In this document: piece after piece, positions 8,552-16,204 of the stretch
Layout of the letters: every line of letters begins with the position of its first letter
Position numbering within the stretch: the first letter of the stretch is position 1
Origin: Pollutimonas sp963706785
GTDB taxonomy: Bacteria; Pseudomonadota; Gammaproteobacteria; Burkholderiales; Burkholderiaceae_B
NCBI GenBank assembly: GCA_963706785.1
Contig: CAVPNJ010000001.1
Coordinates: 1-64,000 of the forward strand
Direction of reading: 5' to 3'
DNA length: 64,000 nucleotides
Notes under the pieces: model-generated
Seen by the model: only the letters and a program-made list of their open reading frames with translations
Told to the model about the DNA's origin: nothing
Database searches by the model: none
Program-made: the position numbers and the translations under genes

Positions 8552-9460
8552 TCAGAGCCGGCACCTGCAAAGTGCGGGGATTTGCCGAAATACTCGATCA
8601 GCAGTTCGGTCAGAACCCGTATATTCCGTGCGGGATGCTCGACCCGGTGGGCGGATGACATATGCACCCGCCGGGGGTGGCAGATGACGTGTCATGATCG
8701 GTATAAGCGCGCCGGATTTCACATGTTCATGGGTAATGCAATCGGGCAGGTAAGCGATCCCGAGTCCTGCTAGCGCAGCGACGACTAAAGCTGTGCCGTT
8801 GTCGGCCTTGAAACGTCCGTAAGGTCGAACCGTAACGATCTTGTCGCCATCCATGAATTGCCAAGTTTCGGTGCCGTGCATGAGCGCCTGATGAGCGGAG
8901 ATTTCCTCCGGCGTCTCAGGCGAGCCGTGCGCCTTGATATAGTCCGGACTCGCGACGAGCTTCCCATAAATCGGACCGACGCGCCTTGCGATCAAGTTGG
9001 AGTCCGGAAGATAGCCGACGCGTATCGCACAATCGTAGCCCTCTGCGATGAGATCAACGAAGCGATCGCTGTAGCAGGTTTGGATATGAAGCAGGGGGTG
9101 GCGCCGTGCCATGTCCGCTAGCGCGGGAGCGAAGTGAGTCGGGCCGAAAGTGAGCGGCACGGCAACTCGCAAGCGGCCGCGAAGGTCACCGGCGGGCAGG
9201 ATCGCTTCCTTGGCCGCGTCGATCTCAGTGCAGGCTTTGGCTGCATAGTGTCGGAATGTGGCTCCGGCTTCTGTGAGAGCGGCTCCGCGGGTGGAGCGTG
9301 TCAGAAGCTGAACGCCAAGTTCCGCTTCAAGCCGGGAGACCCGACGACTGACGATCGACTTGGATACCCCGAGCCGGTGCGCCGCGGGCGAAATTCCCCC
9401 AGCGTCAGCCACTTCTACAAATGTCTGCAGTTCTTCGATGTCCAATTTAGTGTTCCCCAT
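8552..9460 (-). CDS. LysR-family transcriptional regulator, altered C terminus
   Basis: The N-terminal helix-turn-helix reads LQTFVEVADAGGISPAAHRL and SKSIVSRRVSRLEAELG; the rest is the periplasmic-binding-like effector domain. I start at 9460 (MGNTKLDIEELQTF) where the domain begins; the frame extends further upstream without homology-like sequence. Near 8636-8648 the frame changes: the encoded end (RASRTEYTGSDRTADR) is atypical, while a neighbouring frame reads EHPARNIRVLTELLIEYFG and stops at 8548, which is the expected LysR end. A single-base indel is therefore likely; only the last 30 or so residues are affected. It sits inverted between the two AraC copies and may regulate one of the neighbours. 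Confidence 0.75.
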   Translation of the reverse strand: MGNTKLDIEELQTFVEVADAGGISPAAHRLGVSKSIVSRRVSRLEAELGVQLLTRSTRGAALTEAGATFRHYAAKACTEIDAAKEAILPAGDLRGRLRVAVPLTFGPTHFAPALADMARRHPLLHIQTCYSDRFVDLIAEGYDCAIRVGYLPDSNLIARRVGPIYGKLVASPDYIKAHGSPETPEEISAHQALMHGTETWQFMDGDKIVTVRPYGRFKADNGTALVVAALAGLGIAYLPDCITHEHVKSGALIPIMTRHLPPPAGAYVIRPPGRASRTEYTGSDRTADRVFRQIPALCRCRL

Positions 9461-9576
9461 TTCGCGACATAGCTCGCCACAGAATGGTACTACCGTATCG
9501 AATATGGAAATAGCACAATACTGATTTCGGGCAGCGGCGCCGCTGGCGCGTGTTTCCCGAAAACCAGGGCGCATCT

Positions 9577-9606
9577 GCTTTACAGGCTTTTTCGACACTT
9601 TACTTA
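9577..9606 (+). promoter_or_regulatory. Triple repeat, 10-bp period (site C)
   Basis: Units GCTTTACAGG, CTTTTTCGAC and ACTTTACTTA keep the 10-bp period of site B, with changes confined to the middle unit (first base and position 8). It overlaps the upstream, poorly conserved extension of the LysR frame, supporting the LysR start at 9460 rather than 9610. Confidence 0.45.
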
Positions 9607-9683
9607 GCATTTGCGCGTATCTGTCCGATCATCTTCGTCACGTGGATCGAGATCCCTAAACGATCACAAGCGGAGAAAATCCT

Positions 9684-10271
9684 ATGAACAATTGTGCAGT
9701 GTTGGCCACCAAGGCTAGTCAACAGAGCAACCAAAGTGGGGTTGCGTTGACATCGACTTTGCTGGAGTTGCTCACCATGGCGCAATCCCAAGTTGAAGTC
9801 GATCGTCGGGCTACACAAGCGTGCTTGTCCCGTGCGACAGCATTGCTGGAGGCCAGTCTGGAACGAAACGTCGGACCGAAGGCCGAGAGCACATTGCGCG
9901 GCGGACTGCCGCGTTGGCAGGCGAAACGCTTGACAACTTTCATCGAGGAGAATCTCGAACAGCCTATCAGGAGTCCTGATCTCATTGCTCTTACCGGATT
10001 GAGTACCGGACACTTCTTTCGAACTTTCAAAGAAACATTCGGCCAGGCTCCGTTCGCCTATATCGCCAAACTGCGCATCGAGCGCGCACAGCAGATGATG
10101 CTGACGACCAGCCATTCCCTTTGCCAAATCGCGCTAGATTGCGGGATGTGCGATCAGTCCCATCTCACGCGCTTGTTTCGGCAGCTCGCGGGTATGACGC
10201 CAGGTGAATGGCGGCGCGTACATGCCTGTGAGCCGCTCGAGTCGACGTCAGCAAACACTGACGTCGCGTAA
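9684..10271 (+). CDS. AraC-family transcriptional regulator, copy 2 (intact)
   Basis: A 195-residue regulator. Residues 1-85 form an N-terminal part without a recognisable cupin sensor; residues 88-185 hold two helix-turn-helix units of the AraC/XylS domain, with the characteristic ends LTGLSTGHFFRTFKETFG and MCDQSHLTRLFRQLAGMTPG. The GEWRR after the second helix is typical. The ATG follows a GGAGAAAATC ribosome-binding region. It is the functional copy of a duplicated gene and keeps the operator-like triple repeat upstream. The target is unknown; the alpha/beta hydrolase 300 bases downstream is a candidate. Confidence 0.85.
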   Translation: MNNCAVLATKASQQSNQSGVALTSTLLELLTMAQSQVEVDRRATQACLSRATALLEASLERNVGPKAESTLRGGLPRWQAKRLTTFIEENLEQPIRSPDLIALTGLSTGHFFRTFKETFGQAPFAYIAKLRIERAQQMMLTTSHSLCQIALDCGMCDQSHLTRLFRQLAGMTPGEWRRVHACEPLESTSANTDVA

Positions 10272-10568
10272 TGCCACGTTATCGATTGCCGCGCGATCAT
10301 CGCAGATGTTGTCCCGCGAGATTCGCAGTATCCGACGATTCTCGGGCAATGCACATCAAACAATTATCCCAACCTCAGACAGTCATCCAATAATAAGTGG
10401 CGGTGATTTCTGACAATGAACTGGCACTAATAGCCGCGAAATCTCAGATCGCGTAATCAGTTATTGGTTCTGAGCCAGCGTGTCGACTCTGCTCCCACGG
10501 CAAAACCGACCGCTGTTAGCAAGTGACTGAGTTGAATAGTTGTCTTCGAAAGACGAAAGGATCATGCG
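10272..10568. other. Intergenic region before the alpha/beta hydrolase
   Basis: About 297 bases follow the repeat end (10328) and precede the hydrolase. There is no open frame worth calling. A weak ribosome binding site (AAAGGA at 10556) lies before the ATG at 10569. No TTTAC triple repeat and no strong hairpin is visible. Confidence 0.35.
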
Positions 10569-11480
10569 ATGAAAACACGTTACGAGTCTATGCAAGTCAA
10601 TGATGTCGAGGTCTTCTACCGCGAGGCGGGGCCCAGCGACGCGCCGGTAATTCTGCTACTGCATGGGTTCCCGAGCGCCAGCCACATGTTCCGCGACCTG
10701 ATTCCATTACTCGCCGATCGCTTCAGGTTGATCGCGCCGGACCTGCCCGGATTCGGCCAGACAAAGTCGCCACCGCGTGGTGCATTCGAATATACATTCG
10801 ACAGCCTTGCCAACGTGATCGAAGGTTTCACTGAAGCCATGTCGCTGGAGCGATATGCGTTGTACGTCTTCGATTACGGTGCCCCGGTGGGCCTGCGAAT
10901 GGCCATGCGCAATCCTGATCGGGTATGGGCGATCATTTCGCAGAACGGTAACGCCTACGTCGAAGGGTTTAGCGATCAATGGGGGCCCTGGGAGGCATAC
11001 TGGCGCGAGCCGAGCACAGCGAACCGGGAAGCCTGCCGAGAATCGCTCTCGCCGGACACCATCCGCGACTGGCAATACGGCACGGGCTCCGAGCCAGGAA
11101 CCCTGTCGCCCGACGGCTATGAACTGGACATCGCCTACATGGCGCGGCCAGGTGCGGAGGATATTCAGCTTGATCTGATTCTCGACTACCGCAGCAACGT
11201 CGCGCTGTATCCGGCGTTCCAGTCTTACTTTCGTGACTACCGCCCACCGTTGCTTGCCGCGTGGGGGCGCCATGACCCTGCGTTCGTGCCTGCCGGTGCC
11301 GCCGCTTACAAGAAGGATCTGCCGGATGCCCAGGTTCACCTCCTCGATGCGGGACATTTTGCCCTAGAAACGCATGCGCAAGAGGTGGCCACCTTGATAC
11401 GCGCATTCATCGAGCCGATTGTCGGTCAATCACGACAGCCCCAAACGGTCGGTAGCCCCCATCGTTACGACAAAGTTTAA
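10569..11480 (+). CDS. Alpha/beta hydrolase with Asp nucleophile (epoxide hydrolase/haloalkane dehalogenase-like)
   Basis: A 303-residue alpha/beta hydrolase. The oxyanion region is LLHGFPSAS (HGFP at 32-35), the nucleophile elbow reads YVFDYGAPVG, placing Asp rather than Ser at the nucleophile position (D102), the acid is D236 in AAWGRHDPAF and the base H263 in DAGHFALE. An Asp nucleophile is typical of epoxide hydrolases and haloalkane/haloacetate dehalogenases, so it probably attacks an epoxide or a carbon-halogen bond; the choice cannot be made from sequence alone. It stands alone, rightward, after the AraC copy, and ends a region of regulator genes that might control it. Confidence 0.82.
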   Translation: MKTRYESMQVNDVEVFYREAGPSDAPVILLLHGFPSASHMFRDLIPLLADRFRLIAPDLPGFGQTKSPPRGAFEYTFDSLANVIEGFTEAMSLERYALYVFDYGAPVGLRMAMRNPDRVWAIISQNGNAYVEGFSDQWGPWEAYWREPSTANREACRESLSPDTIRDWQYGTGSEPGTLSPDGYELDIAYMARPGAEDIQLDLILDYRSNVALYPAFQSYFRDYRPPLLAAWGRHDPAFVPAGAAAYKKDLPDAQVHLLDAGHFALETHAQEVATLIRAFIEPIVGQSRQPQTVGSPHRYDKV

Positions 11481-11812
11481 ATTTCAGGCCAATGCAGCCT
11501 GAGTCCTAATACATACGTTTCTAATAAGTTCACCGCAGCGGCTTTCCCCGCTGCTGCGGAAAAATGACAGTACGACGAAAAAGCTCAGTACCGGCACGGA
11601 AGATCGTGACCTAAAGCTTCCTGTCGCTATCCATTGCACGCAACGAGTAGATGTTTCCTGGCTTTGAATTTCTGCACTTGTTGATTCGACGAGGTGAGAT
11701 ACGAACTGAGGAGCGCTTGGAGCAAATTCCCCTGATTCCGCCGTGATTCCGCAGTGGGAAGCGGGGAGAAAAGAAAAGGCCCTGTAAAAACAGGGCCTTA
11801 ACTGCCAAAATT
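11481..11812. other. Non-coding region between hydrolase and tRNA-Ser
   Basis: 332 bases with no convincing gene. There is an imperfect hairpin at about 11533-11559 (CCGCAGCGG with CCGCTGCTGCGG), not followed by a T-tract on the plus strand, and the tRNA terminator at 11776-11799. It forms the border between the accessory regulator region and the conserved lysC block. Confidence 0.4.
11776..11799 (-). terminator. Intrinsic terminator after tRNA-Ser
   Basis: Stem AAGGCCCTG with CAGGGCCTT around a six-base A-rich loop. Read on the minus strand it is followed by TTCTTTTC, a T-rich tract, and it lies 14 bases beyond the tRNA 3' end. Confidence 0.8.
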
Positions 11813-11905
11813 TGGCGGAGACGGAGGGATTCGAACCCTCGATGCGGGTATAAGCCGCATGCTCCCTTAGCAGGGGAGTACCTTCAACCACTCGGCCACG
11901 TCTCC
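11813..11905 (-). tRNA. tRNA-Ser (anticodon GCU)
   Basis: The minus strand gives a 93-base class II tRNA. The acceptor stem GGAGACG pairs with CGTCTCC, followed by G and an encoded CCA. The anticodon stem-loop CTCCC-CTGCTAA-GGGAG carries GCU. A long variable arm (GCATGCGGCTTATACCGC) is as expected for serine, and the T arm contains GGTTCGAATCC. It decodes AGC/AGU. It is downstream of lysC, as in Bordetella relatives. Confidence 0.95.
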
Positions 11906-12048
11906 GAACAGGCCGCCATTCTAGCACGATAAAACCCTACTCTGCTTGGACCGACCACTTCAATGCCGGGACTTCAGAAACTTCGTGATAAAACAGCGGA
12001 ATAAAACCGTAAATCGATAGCAAAAAATCAGATTGAAACAAAGCCGAC

Positions 12049-13322
12049 TTAAATTTTGTCTTCTTCGTTTTTATCTTGATCAAGTCCGAAAGCCTTGTGC
12101 AATGCACGCACAGCCAATTCCATGTACTTGTCGTTGATGATCACCGAGGTCTTGATTTCGCTGGTGCTGATCATCTGAATATTGATGCCCTCTTCCGACA
12201 AAGTGCGGAACATCAGGCTTGCCACACCAACGTGGCTGCGCATGCCGATACCGACGATCGATACTTTGCATACCTTGTCGTCAGATACGATTTCGCGTGC
12301 GCCAACAGCTGGGCCGACCTGGCTTTTCAGCAGGTCGAGCGTGCGGGCGAAGTCGTTGCGATTTACCGTGAACGAAAAATCGGTCGTGCCCTGAACGGAC
12401 TGGTTCTGCACAATCATGTCGACGTCGACATTGGCCGCGGCAACCGGTCCCAGAATCGAGTAGGCAACACCGGGGGTGTCGGGTACGGATAGCAGGGTCA
12501 ACTTGGCCTCGTCACGACTAAAGGCGATGCCCGATACGACAGCGGCTTCCATTTTTTGATCTTCCTCAAAAGTAATGAGCGTGCCCGAAGACCATTTCTT
12601 CTTCGAGCGGTAATCAGGGGGTCGGTCAGCGAAGACAGGACGCGCACGGGTACGTGGTATTTGCCGGCGAACTCGACCGATCGTATTTGCAGGACCTTGG
12701 AGCCCAGCGAGGCCATTTCCATCATTTCTTCGAAGGAAACGACCGTCATACGCCGGGCTTCGGGCACCACACGAGGATCGGTTGTATAGACACCGTCGAC
12801 GTCAGTAAAGATAAGGCATTCTCTGGCCTTCAGGGCCGCGGCAACGGCGACAGCCGAGGTATCCGAACCACCCCGACCCAATGTCGTGATGTTGCCATCC
12901 TCGTCGACACCCTGGAAGCCCGTCACAATGACGACGCGGCCAGCGTCAAGGTCGCCGCGTATGCGGGCATCGTCGATTGACCTGATTCGGGCCCTGGTGA
13001 ACGACGAGTCGGTCCGCACGGTACCTGCCAGCCGGTGTAGCTGCGTGCCGCCACACCTTGCGCCATCAAGGCCATGGCAAGCAACGAGCTGCTCGCTTGT
13101 TCGCCGGTTGCGGCCAGCATGTCGAGCTCGCGCGCATCGGCGTCAGGTGAAATTTCCTTGGCAAGGCCCAGCAGGCGATTGGTTTCCCCCGACATTGCCG
13201 AAGGACCACGACCACAACTGGTGACCAGCGGCATGCCATTTTGCTACGCGTCGGGCTACATTCTGGATGCGCTCTACCGAGCCCATCGACGTGCCACCGT
13301 ATTTTTGAACGATCAGGGACAT
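12049..13322 (-). pseudogene. lysC: Aspartate kinase lysC, several frameshifts in this sequence
   Basis: Pieces of one aspartokinase occur in different minus-strand frames. The start at 13322 reads MSLIVQKYGGTSMGS (the kinase KYGGTS motif); the next piece has SAMSGETNRLLGL; the next RIRSIDDARIRGDLDAG and TTLGRGGSDTSAVA; the last carries both ACT domains (VPDTPGVAYSILG, then VGIGMRSHVGVASLMF). Breaks lie near 13195-13215, at about 13017-13021 (one missing G in GTACCGGTG) and near 12575-12600 (two indels). The enzyme makes aspartyl phosphate, the first step to lysine, threonine, methionine and diaminopimelate, so a null allele in a free-living cell is unlikely; sequencing error is the simpler reading. 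It follows tilS leftward. Confidence 0.85.
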
Positions 13323-13347
13323 CTTTTACTCTGCGTTAAAGAGGATT

Positions 13348-13372
13348 GCCTTTTTGTTGTTAACAAAAAGGC
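13348..13372 (-). terminator. Strong hairpin between tilS and lysC
   Basis: GCCTTTTTGTT pairs perfectly with AACAAAAAGGC over 11 bp with a three-base loop. It lies 26 bases upstream of the lysC start and beyond the tilS stop. There is only a short T-poor tail on either side, but the stem itself ends in a T-run, so it may terminate tilS transcripts or act in the lysC leader. I see no lysine riboswitch. Confidence 0.5.
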
Positions 13373-13511
13373 TTTGCCTATTGATCCGGCTGAAGTCTTT
13401 TGTCAGCCATGCATAAGTGCGCCGTCTTCCAGATTTTGCGGCAATCGCTGCAAGCCACACACAAAGTCGAATATTTTAACGTTTTTCATGGTACGCGTTT
13501 TTTCGCAGTTC

Positions 13512-14538
13512 TTAGCTCGACCAAAACACGGCCCCGAGCACATCGTATCCAGGCCGGCCATGCTTGACCTGCATTTGCCTGTCGTGACCCATCGCATGCA
13601 GACCGCGTAGCTGTCGCATGAGGTCTTGGAGCCGCGCATCGGTCGGCATATGCATACCCTGCAGCGAAGCCAATAGCGCAACACCAGCGCCTGTCGACGC
13701 TGGCGAAAGCGCTCGCCACGCGAGCGAAGGAGAAGCTGCTGGCATCCGGGGTCGGGATCAAGCCCGGCGAAATCCTGGGCTGCGATCTCATCCAGAGGAC
13801 TTGTTGTGCTTCGGCACTTTGTCGGGCATGGCGCGAAACATTGCTTTGCCATCCCGGCCAGCGTTCGTTCAGTGCGGGCACAAGACGCTCGCGCACCGCT
13901 GCGCGGGTGTACTTGTCGTCAGCGTTGGTCGGATCCTGCACAGGGGCCCAGCCGCTAATTTGGCGAAAACGCTCGGCCTGCTTCAGAATTTCCGCGCGTT
14001 CGACGTCCAGCCAAGGGCGCAGGTAAATGATTCCTTGCCGCTGCACTGAGGCAGACATGGCGGCAAGCCCCATGGGCCCTGCACCGCGCAGCAATCTTAG
14101 CAACACGGTTTCCGCCTGGTCGTTACGATGATGGGCCAGGAGAATATGCTGCAGCCCGACCTGGCGGGCCATATGTCTGAAGGCCTCATAGCGGGCGTCG
14201 CGCGCTGCCGACTCAATACCGGCGCCTGTAGCCATATTCACTTGTACTACGCGGCTGTGGCACGGCACTCGCAACCATTGGGCAAGATCATGAACGTGGG
14301 CCTGCCAGTGGTCGGCCGCGTCCTGCAGACCGTGGTGAATGTGGAAAAAATGCAGGTCGAGCTGGACGGCGATGAGCAAGATATTGCCGCATGCACCGCC
14401 AGCATGGCGGAATCGGCCCCACCGCTCAAGCCCACGGCAACACGGACTGGCGCCTTGGCCAGAGTATCGAGCGCCCTGCCTATGGCCTGCAGCAGAGGTG
14501 CTAGAACCGAATTCTTGCCAGAACGCGTCAGTGGGCAT
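13512..14538 (-). pseudogene. tilS: tRNA(Ile)-lysidine synthase tilS, several frameshifts in this sequence
   Basis: The PP-loop signature of TilS (VAVGLSGGADSAMLAVHAA) occurs at about 14390-14450 on the minus strand in one frame; the core continues in another (FFHIHHGLQDAADHW, then LLAHHRNDQAETVLLRLLRG and PTNADDKYTRAAVRERLVP); the C-terminal part shifts again (EIAAQDFAGLDPDPG, then MHMPTDARLQDLMRQLRGLH). TilS attaches lysine to C34 of tRNA-Ile2 so that it reads AUA. At least three indels break it here. It lies directly after accA, as in related genomes. Because accA and lysC beside it are also broken, read errors are likely. Exact ends are uncertain. Confidence 0.75.
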
Positions 14539-14543
14539 GCTCG

Positions 14544-15510
14544 CTAACTAATCGTTTCCTGGAAGCGCCCGTAAGACATCAAGCGTTGCAAGCGATGATC
14601 GATTAACTGATCGGTCGTCATGCCAGACAGCTGCCGCAGGGAATCGGACAAGGCGCGACTAAGCTGACGTGCCATGATGACAGGATCACGGTGTGCGCCG
14701 CCCACCGGTTCATTGACGATACGATCGATCAGGCCAAGCTCTTTCAGACGCGGGGCCGTGATGGCCAGGGCCTCGGCCGCGGTCGAGGCCTTGTCGGCGC
14801 TGCGCCACAAGATTGAGGCACATCCCTCGGGAGAGATCACTGCATAGGTGGCATATTGCAGCATCATCACGACATTGCCGATCGCAATGGCCAACGCACC
14901 ACCCGAGCCGCCCTCGCCAATGATGGTTGAAATGATGGGCACTTTGAATTTCGGCCATGGCGTATAGATTATGGCCAATGGCTTCCGACTGACCGCGCTC
15001 TTCCGCCCCGATGCCGGGGTAGGCGCCCGGAGTATCGACAAAAGTAAAAATAGGTAGCTGAAATTTTTCGGCAAGGCGCATCAGGCGTAAAGCCTTACGG
15101 TAGCCTTCGGGACGCGGCATGCCGAAATTACGCATCGCTCGTTCTTTGGTGTCACGCCCTTTTTGATGGCCTATAACCATGCAGGGCGTGCCATTAAAAC
15201 GCGCCAGGCCGCCAATAATTGCCTGATCGTCCGCATACATGCGGTCACCATGCAGTTCGTGGTAATCGGTGAAGATTTCACGTACATAATCAAGGGTATA
15301 AGGCCGCTGTGGGTGGCGTGCCACCAGGGCCGTCTGCCATGGCGTAAGTTTGGAATAAATACTTTTTGCCAAGGCCTGGTTCTTTTGCTGCAATCGCCCG
15401 ACCTCTTCCGAAATATCTACGGCAGAATCGGTTTGTACGAATCGCAACTGCTCGATCTTATTCTCGAGCTCGGCCAATGGCTGTTCAAATTCCAGGAAGG
15501 TATTACGCAT
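14544..15510 (-). pseudogene. accA: Acetyl-CoA carboxylase carboxyltransferase subunit alpha accA, one-base insertion
   Basis: The start at 15510 (MRNTFLEFEQPLAELENKI) and the motifs YVREIFTDYHELHGDR, DTPGAYPGIGAEERGQSEAI and GEGGSGGALAIAIGN identify AccA, which with AccD transfers carboxyl from biotin to acetyl-CoA in fatty acid synthesis. The frame changes after NLYAMAEI: dropping the additional base at 14946 restores EIKVPIISTIIGEGG and a protein of 321 residues, the usual length. AccA is essential in bacteria of this kind, so the insertion is probably an error in the sequence. It is followed by tilS. Confidence 0.88.
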
Positions 15511-15546
15511 AAGGGCTTGGTATCCAGATTAGAGCATTCGCTTTGT

Positions 15547-16194
15547 TTAGTACTGAACAGCGGCCGGATCAAGGCTGCGCCACAGGTACCAGGTGGCGAC
15601 CGTGCGCCACGGCGCCCAGGCCTGAGCCACTTCCCTGGCCTCGAAACGCGAAACAGGCTCACCGCTAAAGTAGTGTAACGAAATTGCCTTGAGGAGGCTC
15701 GAATCATCCAGAGGAAGGATGTCGGGCCGCTGCAGGTTGAAAATTAGAAACATCTCGGCTGTCCAGCGTCCTATTCCGCGAATCACGCACAGATCGGCGA
15801 TGACTTCTTCATCGCTCATCGCGCTCCATAAAGCCGGCTGCACTTTTTTCTCGGAGAAATGGATGGCCAGATCAAGAATGTACTCGGACTTGCGCTTGGA
15901 CAACCCGGCCAAACCGCTATCGGTCTCGGCCAGCGTGATCACAGCCCGTGGAGTGGGCGGCCGGCCGCAGGCATCGGTGAATCGTTGCCACATGGCGTCG
16001 GCGGCCTTGACGGAAAGCTGGTGCCCGATGATGGCGCGGGCGAGCGTCACGAAGGGCGTTGCCGATGGCGCCAGCCATTCGGATTTATGGCGCGGAATCA
16101 GTTTTTTAAGAATGCGATCACGCCCCATAAGCTGGGACGAGGCTTCATCCCAGAACTCGGGCTTTGAGTGAAATATGGTCACGTCTTCTGGCAT
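15547..16194 (-). CDS. DNA-3-methyladenine glycosylase (AlkA-type, HhH-GPD)
   Basis: A 215-residue base-excision glycosylase. The helix-hairpin-helix motif is CVIRGIGRWTAEMFLIF, followed by the GPD loop with the catalytic Asp in ILPLDDSSL (D163/D164). Other AlkA-like marks are the segment ARAIIGHQLSVKAADAMW and the C-terminal APWRTVATWYLW. It removes alkylated purines from DNA. The N-terminal TATA-box-like domain of E. coli AlkA is missing, as in the shorter bacterial and yeast Mag1-like forms. It lies between cysS and accA, 10 bases from the cysS stop and in the same direction. Confidence 0.88.
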   Translation of the reverse strand: MPEDVTIFHSKPEFWDEASSQLMGRDRILKKLIPRHKSEWLAPSATPFVTLARAIIGHQLSVKAADAMWQRFTDACGRPPTPRAVITLAETDSGLAGLSKRKSEYILDLAIHFSEKKVQPALWSAMSDEEVIADLCVIRGIGRWTAEMFLIFNLQRPDILPLDDSSLLKAISLHYFSGEPVSRFEAREVAQAWAPWRTVATWYLWRSLDPAAVQY

Positions 16195-16204
16195 TGGGAT
16201 CCCC

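Larger units (their letters stand above)
9575..10328 (+). repeat. 754-bp direct repeat, copy 2
   Basis: Second copy of the segment at 7649-8403, with intact coding sequence. The match begins at CTGCTTTACAGG and ends at ATTCGCAG; flanking sequences on both sides are unrelated, so the duplicated unit is exactly the regulator gene with its upstream control region. Confidence 0.85.

Noticed and set aside
11813..11905. Island integrated at the tRNA-Ser 3' end
   Set aside because: No integrase beside the tRNA and no second copy of its 3' end seen in the window, so the accessory region to its left cannot be tied to it.
12049..13322. Programmed frameshifting or split gene in lysC
   Set aside because: Several unrelated indel positions, no slippery heptamer or stimulator structure, and neighbouring genes show the same kind of breaks.
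13323..13486. Lysine riboswitch before lysC
   Set aside because: Only a single strong hairpin is present and the leader is too short for the multi-helix lysine riboswitch.
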